Below, piece by piece: positions 52,807-61,552 of a stretch of DNA of 64,000 bases. The stretch spans positions 2,046,001 to 2,110,000 of the forward strand of contig NC_019779.1 of NCBI RefSeq assembly GCF_000317635.1. The letters run 5' to 3'. Under the pieces are notes generated by a model, which made no database searches, was not told the origin of the DNA, and saw only the letters and a list, made by a program, of their open reading frames with translations. Positions within the stretch are counted from its first letter, which is position 1; every line of letters starts with the position of its first letter. Source of the DNA: Halothece sp. PCC 7418 (lineage in GTDB: Bacteria > Cyanobacteriota > Cyanobacteriia > Cyanobacteriales > Rubidibacteraceae). The position numbers and the translations under genes are program-made.

Positions 52807-54723
52807 TTATGTAAATTCTCGACGAGAAAATTCTCTTAAAAAGAAAGCCCCAATATTTAATGATAAAACCAAGATAATTAAAACAATTGTTGCAGCAGCA
52901 GCATTATTCTGGACTTCTGTATCCACTTCTTGTAGCCAATAAAAAATTTGTACGGGCAATGCGGTATATTGACTTTGTAGGTCGGGTAAAAAACGCACAG
53001 AAGCAGCAGCCCCAACAGCAATTAAAGCTGCAGTTTCTCCGACGGCTCGGGAGAGAGCAAGTAAAATTCCTGTTAATAAGCCTGGGAGTGCAGCAGGAAC
53101 CACTAAATGACGGAGCATTTGTCCTTTAGTCATCCCTACGGCTGATCCTCCTTGGCGGATACTTTCTGGAATATCCCGCAGTGCAGAGCGACTAGCAATA
53201 ATGACCGTCGGTAAAACAATCACGGTTAACGTTAGAGCAGCAGCAAGAATTGTTCCTCCGCCAGTAATTGGTTTGAGATAGCGCACAAATAACTCCAAGC
53301 CCAACAAACCATAAATAATGGAAGGAACAGCAGCTAAATTGGCAATATTAATTTCAATGAAACGACTCAGCCAATTATCCGAGTAATATTCCTCCAAATA
53401 AATAGCAGCCCCCACCCCAATGGGAATGACAAAAATAGCAGTGAGAACCAACAACCAAATCGTTCCCATCAAGGGGGCTAAAATTCCCGATTCATCTGCT
53501 TTACGAGAAGCAAAACTAGTGATAAATTGCCAGTCAATTCGGGGTAACCCCCGTTGTGCTAAGTCAAAAAATAGCACCAAGAGAACGACAATGCCAGTAA
53601 AAGCAGCCACAAGAGCTAAGATCCGAAAGGCTTCTTCTCGCCATAACCGATAGGGTTGCGAAGCCATTTGTTCCTGTGGATTTTTGGTTCGTTCCTCTAA
53701 GGTTTTTGTAAAGGCGCTCTCTTCGGCTTCGCTTCGGGTTGAGGTTTCCCCCTCTGAAGACTCAGCTTTAGGAGTTAAAATCCCAGAAATTTCTTTTTGA
53801 CTGCGACGAGTTAACCAATTCCCGAAACTATTGAGAGCAAGGGTAATAATAAATAGAACGGTTCCCACTGTAAAGATAGTTTGGAACGCAGTCGAGCCAA
53901 AGTTCACTGTTCCTAAGCTCATTTGAATAATGAACGCTGTCATGGTTGCGACGGGAACAAAGGGATTCAGCGTTAAGTTTGGATTTTGACCCGCAGCAAT
54001 GGCAACAATCATGGTTTCTCCCAACGCCTGAGAAATCGCAAGGGTGATTGAGGCAATAATGCCTGGAAACGCAGCAGGAATTAAAATTTTGATCACCATC
54101 TCGCTTTTCGTAAAGCCCAAGGCATAAGCCCCATCCCGAATCGTTTTCGGAACATTTCTCAGTGCATCTTCACTCAACGAAGAAATTGTGGGGGTAATCA
54201 AAATCCCAACGATAATACCAGCACTGAGAGAGTTAAATGCTGAGAGTTCGGGAAAAAAGTTTCTGAGGAAGGGAGTGAAAAATAAGAGCGCGAAATAACC
54301 AAAGACAACTGTGGGAATACCACTGAGGGCTTCTAAGGCTGGTTTGAGAAAACGTCTAATACTCGGTGTGGCATATTCCGCTAAATAGACAGCCCCAAGG
54401 ACACCAATGGGAATCGCAGTGAGTGCAGCAATCACACTGACCATAAAGGTGGCACTGGCTAATACCAAAATCCCATATTGAGCATTAGAAGCAAACATGG
54501 GAGTCCATTGGGTATCGGTTAAAAATTGCCAAAGGGGAACATCTTGAAAAAATAAAAAGGTTTCCAACAGGAGAATAATACTGATCGCAAGGGTGATCAC
54601 AACTGGAATTGAACCAAGAACAGCCAGTGCTCTTTGTGACCACTGTTCGATGGTAAAGGTTCTTGCGAGATTGCGTTGCCAAGAAGACCCTTGGGATTGA
54701 ATGTCGGCTTGATTACTACTCAT
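52807..54723 (-). CDS. pstCA: Fused phosphate ABC permease PstC-PstA
   Basis: One 638-residue open frame holds both permeases. Residues about 30-310 are PstC: ALTAIPIGVLGAVYLAEYAT and SQALGETMIVAIAAGQNP. A charged linker (about 315-352) follows. Residues about 355-638 are PstA: FVIPIGVGAAIYLEEYYSDN and LALSRAVGETAALIAVGAAA. Each half has about six spans and its own EAA-type loop. The normal state is two genes. An internal ATG at 53667, at the start of the PstA part, might still allow separate PstA synthesis. No pstS is in the window. Confidence 0.92.
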   Translation of the reverse strand: MSSNQADIQSQGSSWQRNLARTFTIEQWSQRALAVLGSIPVVITLAISIILLLETFLFFQDVPLWQFLTDTQWTPMFASNAQYGILVLASATFMVSVIAALTAIPIGVLGAVYLAEYATPSIRRFLKPALEALSGIPTVVFGYFALLFFTPFLRNFFPELSAFNSLSAGIIVGILITPTISSLSEDALRNVPKTIRDGAYALGFTKSEMVIKILIPAAFPGIIASITLAISQALGETMIVAIAAGQNPNLTLNPFVPVATMTAFIIQMSLGTVNFGSTAFQTIFTVGTVLFIITLALNSFGNWLTRRSQKEISGILTPKAESSEGETSTRSEAEESAFTKTLEERTKNPQEQMASQPYRLWREEAFRILALVAAFTGIVVLLVLFFDLAQRGLPRIDWQFITSFASRKADESGILAPLMGTIWLLVLTAIFVIPIGVGAAIYLEEYYSDNWLSRFIEINIANLAAVPSIIYGLLGLELFVRYLKPITGGGTILAAALTLTVIVLPTVIIASRSALRDIPESIRQGGSAVGMTKGQMLRHLVVPAALPGLLTGILLALSRAVGETAALIAVGAAASVRFLPDLQSQYTALPVQIFYWLQEVDTEVQNNAAAATIVLIILVLSLNIGAFFLREFSRREFT

Positions 54724-55025
54724 CCTAAGTTGGGGGCTGGTTTACAGTTCTTTGAGCCAGAAAGGTTCGCTACGAATCACATTTGCGCTTGAGCATAATT
54801 CCCATGTCACAATACCCTTTCAGTTTAAATATAAGATTACAGATCAGTTAAGTTTTGGTAAATTTTTATTCTTCAACCCTCAAAAGAAATTTGAGACACT
54901 TTTTGTTAGTGATCTCTTGTGCAGAGAAGTAATTTTCTTCATGACTGCTTAATGTTTGACACAATGTCGTATAAAATTAACAATGTTGATTTGAAGCGAC
55001 GTTACTTAAACTTAAGTTAGAAATA
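54724..55025. other. 302-bp divergent intergenic region, pstCA and petE promoters
   Basis: No gene is seen. On the plus strand it holds the petE promoter (separate entry) and a perfect AACTTAAGTT palindrome at 55009-55018. On the minus strand I find no clear Pho box. The stretch 54840-54910 is A+T-rich without recognisable motifs. Confidence 0.5.
54956..54984 (+). promoter_or_regulatory. Putative petE promoter
   Basis: TTGACA at 54956-54961 and AACAAT at 54979-54984 are separated by 17 bases, the optimal sigma-70 spacing. The gene starts 41 bases after the -10 box. The assignment is by pattern only. Confidence 0.45.
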
Positions 55026-55421
55026 ATGAAAAAATTTGGTTTAATCCTTTCGACATTCCTGTTCGCGATCGCAACCTTTGTCTTCAACGTTAACCCAGCC
55101 CAAGCTGAAACCTATCAAGTCAAAATGGGTGCAGACACTGGACAGTTAAAATATGTTCCTGAAAAGCTCAGTGTCAAGCCTGGTGATAGTGTTGAATTTG
55201 TAATGAATAAACTTGCTCCCCATAATGTTGTCTTTGATCCCAGTAATGTTCCCAGTGGTGCAAAGTCTTTAGCAAGTTCTTTAAGTGCGAACAAACTTTT
55301 ATTTTCTCCTGGACAAAGCTACACTGTAACTTTTCCTGCAGACGCGCCTAAAGGGGAATATGGTTACTACTGTCAACCCCACCGTGGTGCGGGGATGAAC
55401 GGAAAAATCATCGTTGAATAA
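55026..55421 (+). CDS. petE: Plastocyanin
   Basis: The 131-residue precursor has a signal peptide, MKKFGLILSTFLFAIATFVF, cut after AQA near residue 27, for the thylakoid lumen. The mature protein of about 104 residues has the first copper His in NKLAPHNVVFDPSN and the Cys-His-Met set in YYCQPHRGAGMNGK. It carries electrons from cytochrome b6f to photosystem I. It is complete and followed by a hairpin and then by a related lipoprotein gene. Confidence 0.95.
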   Translation: MKKFGLILSTFLFAIATFVFNVNPAQAETYQVKMGADTGQLKYVPEKLSVKPGDSVEFVMNKLAPHNVVFDPSNVPSGAKSLASSLSANKLLFSPGQSYTVTFPADAPKGEYGYYCQPHRGAGMNGKIIVE

Positions 55422-55437
55422 AACCTCAAGGCGCAAC

Positions 55438-55474
55438 AGTCCCTAATTTTAGCGAGATCAGTGAATTAGGGACT
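55438..55474 (+). terminator. Hairpin after petE
   Basis: AGTCCCTAATT (55438-55448) and AATTAGGGACT (55464-55474) are a perfect 11-bp inverted repeat with a 15-base loop. There is no U-run, so it may end transcription weakly or protect the mRNA 3' end. Confidence 0.6.
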
Positions 55475-55644
55475 GATGGCGTGAATACACGAGTCAACAC
55501 TGAGCAATCATCTCCAATTAAGGCAGTTATTTAAAAAATTGTTAAGCTAAAATGCAAGGTTGATCGCCTTTGAAGTGAGCCGATCAATTGCAATCATCAC
55601 TGGTTCAAGTTTTAGCGTCCTCAACATATAGGTAATTTCAAACA

Positions 55645-56244
55645 ATGAAACCAATTCAAACTGTACTCACGCTTTTTTTAGCAGTAACCCTCCTTTTAGG
55701 TGGCTGTGCTGGTTCGAGTGAAGCGAAAAGCCCTGACGCTCAAACTGCTCCCACTGAAGAAACCGCACCAAGCGAACAAACGACAGAACCTGTAGAAGAA
55801 GAAACCCCTGCTACAGAGGAAACAGCGCAAATGGAAGAAACCGCCGAGCCTGAAGAAATGGCTGCTGCGGAAACAGAAAGCACGGAAATCGCTGCTGATG
55901 TCGAGGAAGACGCAAGTGCGACAGGTGGCAAAACTTATCAGGTGAAAATGGGATCTGATACGGGACAACTGCAATATGTTCCCTCAAAACTGACCATTCA
56001 TCCTGGTGATACTGTCGAGTTTGTCATGAACAAACTTGCTCCCCATAATGTTGTTTTTGATAGTAATGGTGTTCCTAGTGGCGCGAAAGCACTGGCGAGT
56101 TCTCTCAGCAAAAACAAACTCTTATCGGGTGCTGGGGAATCTCACACGGTTACCTTCCCTGAAGATGCTCCAAAAGGAGAATACAAATATTACTGTCAGC
56201 CTCACCGTGGCGCAGGAATGAACGGAACAATCATTGTTGAATAA
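55645..56244 (+). CDS. Lipoprotein-anchored plastocyanin paralog
   Basis: The 199-residue protein starts MKPIQTVLTLFLAVTLLLGG followed by Cys21, a lipobox (LLGGC). A Glu/Thr/Ala/Pro-rich linker of about 70 residues follows, and then a cupredoxin domain (about 95-199) that is close to PetE next door: TYQVKMGSDTGQLQYVPSKL, NKLAPHNVVFDSNG, YYCQPHRGAGMNGT. All four copper ligands are kept. It is probably tethered to the outer face of a membrane as an electron carrier. A stalked plastocyanin next to petE suggests gene duplication plus a new targeting module. Confidence 0.88.
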   Translation: MKPIQTVLTLFLAVTLLLGGCAGSSEAKSPDAQTAPTEETAPSEQTTEPVEEETPATEETAQMEETAEPEEMAAAETESTEIAADVEEDASATGGKTYQVKMGSDTGQLQYVPSKLTIHPGDTVEFVMNKLAPHNVVFDSNGVPSGAKALASSLSKNKLLSGAGESHTVTFPEDAPKGEYKYYCQPHRGAGMNGTIIVE

Positions 56245-56256
56245 TAGCCATTAAGC

Positions 56257-56283
56257 AGCAGACGTTCCAGTAACGTCTCTGCT
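56257..56283 (+). terminator. Hairpin after the lipoprotein plastocyanin gene
   Basis: AGCAGACGTT (56257-56266) pairs with AACGTCTCTGCT (56272-56283) with a small bulge. A short T-rich stretch follows further down. It probably ends the plastocyanin-paralog transcript. Confidence 0.55.
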
Positions 56284-56383
56284 GGGTCATTTGTTCTTTG
56301 TTCACACTCTCCCCCTGTCTCCCTCTCACCCCAACTCCTCTTCTCCCACACTCTGTTATAACCCCAATGCGGGTAGGTAATGA

Positions 56384-57286
56384 CTAAAAAACTGCGGTTG
56401 CAGCCCGATGTAATAAGCTGTGTCGTTGTGCAAGAACTTCTAAATCCTCACTATACCCCCCGCCAATGACACAAGCAGTGGGATAGTCTTGAGCCAAACA
56501 AGTGCTTAAAACCAGACGATCGCGCCGATAAAGTCCACGATCACTTAAGGCGAGTTTTCCCAACCGATCATCCACATGAGGATCAACTCCCGCATCATAA
56601 AACACTAAGTCGGGTTGGACAGCAGCCAAGACTTCGGGTAAGTGTTTTGCCAAAATCTGCAAATAACCCTCATCATCTAAGCCTTTGGGTAACGGAAGAT
56701 CTAAATCGCTTTGTTGCTTCCGTCCTGGAAAGTTATCGCCACAGTGCATGGAAAAGGTAAACACACGAGGATCATCTTGAAAAACAAACGCTGTCCCATC
56801 CCCTTGATGAACATCGAGATCCACAATTAAAACTTTTTTCACTAACCCCAAAGCCAACATGACGGCTGGCGCAACCGCAAGGTCATTAAAAATGCAAAAG
56901 CCTGCGCCATAATCGGGAAAGGCATGATGAGTTCCCCCTGCGGTATTACAGGCGATTCCCTGTTCGAGGGCGAGTTTTGCCGTTAAAATTGTCCCGCCAA
57001 CCGCTAAACAAGTGCGTCGGACTAATTCTGGACTCCATGGCAGTCCGATCCGTCGTTGCGCTTTGGGATCGAGTGTACCATCGCAATAAGCATCGACATA
57101 ATCTGGGGTATGAATTAATTCTAACCACTCTCGCGGGGGTAATTCTGGCTGATGGACTTGTTGAGGCTGAATCACTCCATCGGCTATTAAAATTTCCTGT
57201 AAGAGGCTAAATTTTGCCATGGGGAAACGATGTCCTTTGGGTAAAGGGGTAACATAATCAGGATGATAAATAATCGGTAAGGGCAT
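56384..57286 (-). CDS. Histone deacetylase family (AcuC/class II-like) metal-dependent deacetylase
   Basis: The start at 57286 gives MPLPIIYHPDYVTPLPKGHR. The 300-residue enzyme has the tandem His of AGGTHHAFPDYGAGFCIFND (about residue 125), the Zn-binding DLDVHQGDGTAFVF (about 161) and the Asp of FYDAGVDPHVDDRLGKL (about 230). These form a complete active site. It probably removes acetyl groups from small molecules or proteins. It is divergent from the ABC-2 permease gene, with about 76 bases between the starts. Confidence 0.88.
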   Translation of the reverse strand: MPLPIIYHPDYVTPLPKGHRFPMAKFSLLQEILIADGVIQPQQVHQPELPPREWLELIHTPDYVDAYCDGTLDPKAQRRIGLPWSPELVRRTCLAVGGTILTAKLALEQGIACNTAGGTHHAFPDYGAGFCIFNDLAVAPAVMLALGLVKKVLIVDLDVHQGDGTAFVFQDDPRVFTFSMHCGDNFPGRKQQSDLDLPLPKGLDDEGYLQILAKHLPEVLAAVQPDLVFYDAGVDPHVDDRLGKLALSDRGLYRRDRLVLSTCLAQDYPTACVIGGGYSEDLEVLAQRHSLLHRAATAVF

Positions 57287-57362
57287 GAATGATTCGTTAT
57301 TGGTGATTTGATCCGAATGCAACGATTCATCGTTCCATCATAATCTTTAAATAAAGGTCAAT

Positions 57363-58463
57363 ATGTTTTCTCGAATGATTGCCCAATGTCGTAAAGAATT
57401 AGCGCAATTTAAGCGCGATCGCGTGACGGTCGCCTTGGCTTTTCTTCTCCCTTTAGGAATGATGCTGATTTATGGCTTTGCGATTCGTTTAGAAGCCCAG
57501 AATCTTCCTCTTAGTATCCATGATTATGATAATAGTCCCTTGTCTCGCAGTTATGTAGAACGCTTGTTTGCAACCAATCAATTTGTTCCGATTCGGCACA
57601 ATGGTGATGCTCCCCATGATAGTCTAGATTCAGACCGCGCGATCGCGTCCGTGGTCATTCCTCCCGATTTTTCTCGCCAAATTAAAGCGAATAAAACTGT
57701 AGATGTGCAAGTTTTAGTGGATGGGAGTGATGTCAACAATGCCCGGATTGCTGAAAATAGTATTCGCGCTACGACTAACTTTTTTATTCAAACCCAACAG
57801 TCCTCTCCACCTGCGATTAATGCGGAAATTCGCCTCTGGTTTAATCCAGGAGGGAAAGAATCGTTATATATTGTTCCAGGATCGTTTGCGGTGGTTTTAT
57901 GGGTGTTTCCTTCTATGTTAAGCGCGATCGCGGTGGTAAGAGAAAAAGAACAAGGGACAATTTTGCAAGTGTATGCGTCTGATTTAAAAGCATGGGAATG
58001 GCTATTCGGAAAAGTATTAGCCTATGTTTTAATCGCAACTGGTGAAGCAATTTTGGTGATGGGAATCGCTGCTTTATTATTTGGAATTCGATTGGCAACT
58101 GAACCGACTCCCTTAATCATCGGGACTCTTTTCTATTTAATCGCAAGTGTTTCTTTTGGGGTTTTTGTCGGAACGCGCTCCAATCATCAAAACTCAGCCG
58201 TACAAGGAACAGCAATTGCAGGTTTTCTTTCCGCTTTTTTATTATCTGGATTTATTTACCGCGTTGAAAACTTTCCCCTTCTTCTTTCTTTAATTTCTCA
58301 TATTATTCCGGCTCGTTATTATCTTTTAATCACACGGGATGCCTTGGTTCGCGGAACTGGCTGGATTGGAGTTTGGTACGCACCCTTAATGATTGGCGCG
58401 ATCGCGCTTTTACTCTTATTGGGTTCAACCAAAATTATGTCAAGAATGCAATTAAAAGATTGA
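57363..58463 (+). CDS. ABC-2 type permease (first of two)
   Basis: The 366-residue protein starts MFSRMIAQCRKELAQFKRDR and has one N-terminal span, a large outer loop (about residues 45-170, YDNSPLSRSYVERLF), and five C-terminal spans, e.g. PGSFAVVLWVFPSMLSAIAV. VVREKEQGTILQVYASDLKA is the typical ABC-2 cytoplasmic segment. It belongs to the YhhJ/YbhR-type drug or solute exporter permeases. No ATPase gene is adjacent; it must be supplied from elsewhere. Confidence 0.85.
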   Translation: MFSRMIAQCRKELAQFKRDRVTVALAFLLPLGMMLIYGFAIRLEAQNLPLSIHDYDNSPLSRSYVERLFATNQFVPIRHNGDAPHDSLDSDRAIASVVIPPDFSRQIKANKTVDVQVLVDGSDVNNARIAENSIRATTNFFIQTQQSSPPAINAEIRLWFNPGGKESLYIVPGSFAVVLWVFPSMLSAIAVVREKEQGTILQVYASDLKAWEWLFGKVLAYVLIATGEAILVMGIAALLFGIRLATEPTPLIIGTLFYLIASVSFGVFVGTRSNHQNSAVQGTAIAGFLSAFLLSGFIYRVENFPLLLSLISHIIPARYYLLITRDALVRGTGWIGVWYAPLMIGAIALLLLLGSTKIMSRMQLKD

Positions 58464-58468
58464 ATCTC

Positions 58469-59593
58469 ATGAACTTAATCCGTCGTTTTTTTGCAACCCG
58501 TTTTTGGTCATTGGTTAAAAAGGAATTTCAACAAATATTGACCAATAAACAAATTATATTTTTACTTCTTTTTCCGCCAACAATCCAACTTTTACTTTTA
58601 GGATTTGCCTTAAATCCCAATGTCACAGAACTGAGTTTAGGGGTTGTCGATTATTCCCAAACGCAAGAAAGTCGAGAGTTAGTCTCTGCTTTAACTGAAA
58701 ATAAGACTTTTAAGGTTAGTTTGAATACTATCCAAGAAAAGAAACTAGTAGAACAAGTCCGCACGGGAAGCCTAACAACAGGCGTAATTATTCCGCCAGA
58801 TTTCCGAGAAAAAATCATTGAAAATAAAACAACCGAGATTCAAATTTTAATTGATGCTGTTGATGCAAACACAGGACAAATCGCTAGAGGATATATCCAA
58901 CAAATTATTAGAAATTATAATCATCAAATTGACGTTTCTTCTCCCTCACCGTTAATTAATACAGAAATTAGATTTTTATATAATCCAGGTTTGATTAGTA
59001 GTTGGTTCTTTGTGCCTGGGGTGATGGGGTTAGTGTTAACCTTGACGGGCTCTTTGGTTTCTTCTGTGACAGTAATTCGAGAGAAAGATGTGGGAACATT
59101 AGAACAATTATTGATGACTCCAGCCTCAGCGTGGGAAATTTTATTTGCCAAGATTACACCTTTGTTTTTTCTGTTAATGGGAGATGTTTTCTTGGCTTCG
59201 ATGATTGGTTGGGTTGTGTTTAGTCTGCCGTTTCGCGGAAACTATTTCTTATTTCTCCTCTTTTCTGCAATGTATATTTTTGTGGTAATTGGGTTAGGAA
59301 TGTTGCTCGCTACCTTATCAAAAACACAACAACAAGTGGTTTTGATTTCCTTCTTTTTCAATGTTCCTTTAATTCAGCTTTCGGGTGCAGTTGCGCCCAT
59401 TGAAAGTATGCCCCCATTTTTTCAATTTCTTTCTTTTGCTGACCCGATGCGTCATTATATCGCGATCGCGCGTCATTTAATCCTCAAAGAAGCAAGCATC
59501 ACGCCTCTGCTTCCGAATGTGATTGCATTAGTTTTCTTTGCCACTCTCTTACTGGGAATTAGTATTAACCGCTTTCGTCGTCAGTTAACTTGA
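58469..59593 (+). CDS. ABC-2 type permease (second of two)
   Basis: The chosen start (MNLIRRFFATRFWSLVKKEF), 5 bases after the stop of the first permease, leaves a 374-residue protein; the longer open frame runs inside the first gene. It shares VTVIREKDVGTLEQLLMTPA and the same membrane layout, so the two form a heterodimer of the YbhS/YbhR kind. ADPMRHYIAIARHLILKEAS near the C-terminus is conserved in the family. Substrate unknown. Confidence 0.87.
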   Translation: MNLIRRFFATRFWSLVKKEFQQILTNKQIIFLLLFPPTIQLLLLGFALNPNVTELSLGVVDYSQTQESRELVSALTENKTFKVSLNTIQEKKLVEQVRTGSLTTGVIIPPDFREKIIENKTTEIQILIDAVDANTGQIARGYIQQIIRNYNHQIDVSSPSPLINTEIRFLYNPGLISSWFFVPGVMGLVLTLTGSLVSSVTVIREKDVGTLEQLLMTPASAWEILFAKITPLFFLLMGDVFLASMIGWVVFSLPFRGNYFLFLLFSAMYIFVVIGLGMLLATLSKTQQQVVLISFFFNVPLIQLSGAVAPIESMPPFFQFLSFADPMRHYIAIARHLILKEASITPLLPNVIALVFFATLLLGISINRFRRQLT

Positions 59594-59639
59594 TATTCTA
59601 TTATCATAAAAAACAAGCCAGTTTTTGTGATTCGTTATT

Positions 59640-59746
59640 TGTTATTTGTTCTTTGTTGGTTGTTAATCAATAACCACGAACTATGAACCATGAACCATGA
59701 ACGTCCACCGGCTTGCTTTGTACCCCAACAGACTAAGAAACGCGAT
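59640..59746. repeat. Dispersed repeat related to the MITE at 32120
   Basis: TTCTTTGTTGGTTGTTAATC, a CCACGAACTATGAACCATG run and GTCCACCGGCTTGC follow each other as in the right half of the MITE at 32120-32291, and the end AGAAACGCGATAT matches its AGGAAACGCTATA end. The VOC gene starts directly after it, so the start region of that gene derives from or abuts the repeat. Confidence 0.65.
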
Positions 59747-60109
59747 ATGACAGTCACTCGCTATCTCCACACTGCAATCCTTGTTTCTGATTTAGAAAAA
59801 GCAGAATTGTTCTATTCAGATCTCTTAAAATTACCAAAAGCGGAACGGTCTTTGAAGTTTCCAGGCGTTTGGTATCAAATCGGAGATTATCAAATTCATC
59901 TCATTGAAGATAAAAACTGGAAACCCTTAGAACCGAACCCTGAAAAGTGGGGAAGATGTCCTCATTTAGCTTTAGCAGTGGATGATTTAGATTCGATTAA
60001 AACCGATCTCACCGCAAAAGGATATCCCTTTCAAGAAAGTTCTTCTGGTCGCGCTGCATTGTTTACAAAAGATCCAGACGGAAATATTATTGAACTGAGT
60101 CAAGCATGA
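59747..60109 (+). CDS. VOC superfamily (glyoxalase/dioxygenase fold) protein
   Basis: The start at 59747 (MTVTRYLHTAILVSDLEKAE) gives 120 residues; the 19 extra upstream codons in the frame lie in a repeat. LHTAILVSDLEKAELFYSDL, then PHLALAVDDLDSIKTDLTAK and KDPDGNIIELSQA supply the two beta-alpha-beta-beta-beta units and likely metal ligands (H, E). It is probably a lyase, isomerase or resistance-type enzyme. It overlaps the next gene by ATGA, so the two are co-translated. Confidence 0.82.
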   Translation: MTVTRYLHTAILVSDLEKAELFYSDLLKLPKAERSLKFPGVWYQIGDYQIHLIEDKNWKPLEPNPEKWGRCPHLALAVDDLDSIKTDLTAKGYPFQESSSGRAALFTKDPDGNIIELSQA

Positions 60110-61386
60110 AAGTTGTTGCTTATTGCTATCGTGATCCGCTTTTGGATACCCCAGAGGAAAGCGATGATTGGGGAAGACCTGTGGATCGGGTGTATCATGA
60201 CCTCGGGGGAAGACAGGAATGGGAACAACTGTTGGAAGAGTGTCAGGAGAATCCTCCAGAAACAATTTTAATTAAACGTTGGGGCGATTTAGGGGAAAGT
60301 TTAGAAGAAGTCAGAAGCGCGATCGCGCAATTAGAAACCCTTGGGGCTGATATCATTACCTTAGAAGAGGAAGATTCTCATCATCAGCAGTTATTCCACT
60401 TTGTTGAAGCGTTACATCAGGAACAACGCAGTCGCAAACTCCGCCAAGGACACGCCAAAAGCCGTCTCAACGCCCATCCGCCACCAGGGAAAGCCCCCTA
60501 TGGGTATCGTCGCGGGAAAGAACGTTATATCATCGACCGCAGCACTTCACCCGTGGTTAAAGACTTTTTTGAACACTTTTTATTATATGGTTCTCTGCGC
60601 GGTGCGGTTCGTTATTTAGAACGTCGGTATGGAAAAAAAATTTCTGTCGCCACAGGTCGTCGTTGGTTAACCAATCCTGTGTATCGTGGGGATTTAGGCT
60701 ATAAAAATGGTGAAGTCATCCCCAATACTCATGTTCCCATTCTGACACGAGATGAAGCAGCGCAAATTGATCGCCTGTTACGTCGCAATCGTAAACTTCC
60801 CCCTCGTACCGCCAGTACACCACGTTCCCTCGCTGGGTTAGTGGTTTGTCAAACTTGTCAATGTCCCTTACGAATCACTCAAGTGACCACACACCGCAAA
60901 AAACGCGAGTATCTCTATCTACGACCGCAAAAGTGTCCCCATTCCCCCCAGTGTAAAGCCATTCCTTACGAACAAGTATTAGACCGTACCATTGAACGGG
61001 TGTGTGCGGATTTACCGCAAGCGGTTTCCCAAATGGAGTCTCAGGGGTTAACCCAAGAGAAACCCGCCTTAGAGGAGAAAATTCAGGAGTTACAAGACAT
61101 TCTCACGCAGATTTCCCAACTCGAAACCCACGGCGTATTGGATGCAGAAACGGCGAAACTGCGTCGCTATAAACTGCGGGTGGAAATTGGACAGTATCAG
61201 GAAAAAATAGCGCAATGTCCCCCAGAAAATCTCAGCGCGATCGCGCAAGCGGTTTCTCTTCCTCAATTCTGGCGTGATTTATCCGAATCAGAACGACGAT
61301 TTTATTTCCGAGAGTTTATTCAACAAATTGAAATTCATTACGAAGCGCGATCGCAATGGGATCTCAATCTTGTATTCTTCATTTAG
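60106..61386 (+). CDS. Serine-recombinase-like protein (XisF-type) without catalytic serine
   Basis: The 426-residue protein has the resolvase-like N-terminal domain (VVAYCYRDPLLDTP; residues 3-16, then ILIKRWGDLGESLEEVRSAI), the recombinase domain (GKAPYGYRRGKERYIIDRST and YLERRYGKKISVATGRRWLT), a zinc ribbon (VCQTCQCPLRITQV, CPHSPQCKA) and a coiled coil (about 315-370). At the place where active large serine recombinases have YxRVS, it has YCYRDP with no serine, so catalysis is probably lost. It may be a domesticated DNA-binding protein. No attachment sites are seen. Confidence 0.8.
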   Translation: MKVVAYCYRDPLLDTPEESDDWGRPVDRVYHDLGGRQEWEQLLEECQENPPETILIKRWGDLGESLEEVRSAIAQLETLGADIITLEEEDSHHQQLFHFVEALHQEQRSRKLRQGHAKSRLNAHPPPGKAPYGYRRGKERYIIDRSTSPVVKDFFEHFLLYGSLRGAVRYLERRYGKKISVATGRRWLTNPVYRGDLGYKNGEVIPNTHVPILTRDEAAQIDRLLRRNRKLPPRTASTPRSLAGLVVCQTCQCPLRITQVTTHRKKREYLYLRPQKCPHSPQCKAIPYEQVLDRTIERVCADLPQAVSQMESQGLTQEKPALEEKIQELQDILTQISQLETHGVLDAETAKLRRYKLRVEIGQYQEKIAQCPPENLSAIAQAVSLPQFWRDLSESERRFYFREFIQQIEIHYEARSQWDLNLVFFI

Positions 61387-61552
61387 TTAGTCATCAGTCA
61401 TTTGTCATTCGTCATTGGAAATCGGAAAATTCTAACTCTCTACTCCCAACTTCCCTTATTTGGTCACTGGTCACTGGTAACTGCTCACTGATCATTCCTT
61501 GATATCATAGAAAGCAAATTAGAAACGCTTGTTTTAAGCTAGAGATTAAACT
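61387..61552. repeat. Low-complexity short repeats upstream of ispH
   Basis: GTCATCAGTCATTTGTCATT and GGTCACTGGTCACTGGTAAC are tandem variants of short units also seen near 33665, 51835 and 52720. They are typical dispersed cyanobacterial repeats. The ispH promoter is not obvious within them. Confidence 0.5.

Noticed and set aside
60106-61386. Active integrase of a mobile island
   Set aside because: The catalytic serine is missing and no direct repeats or attachment sites flank the gene; neighbours are ordinary genes.
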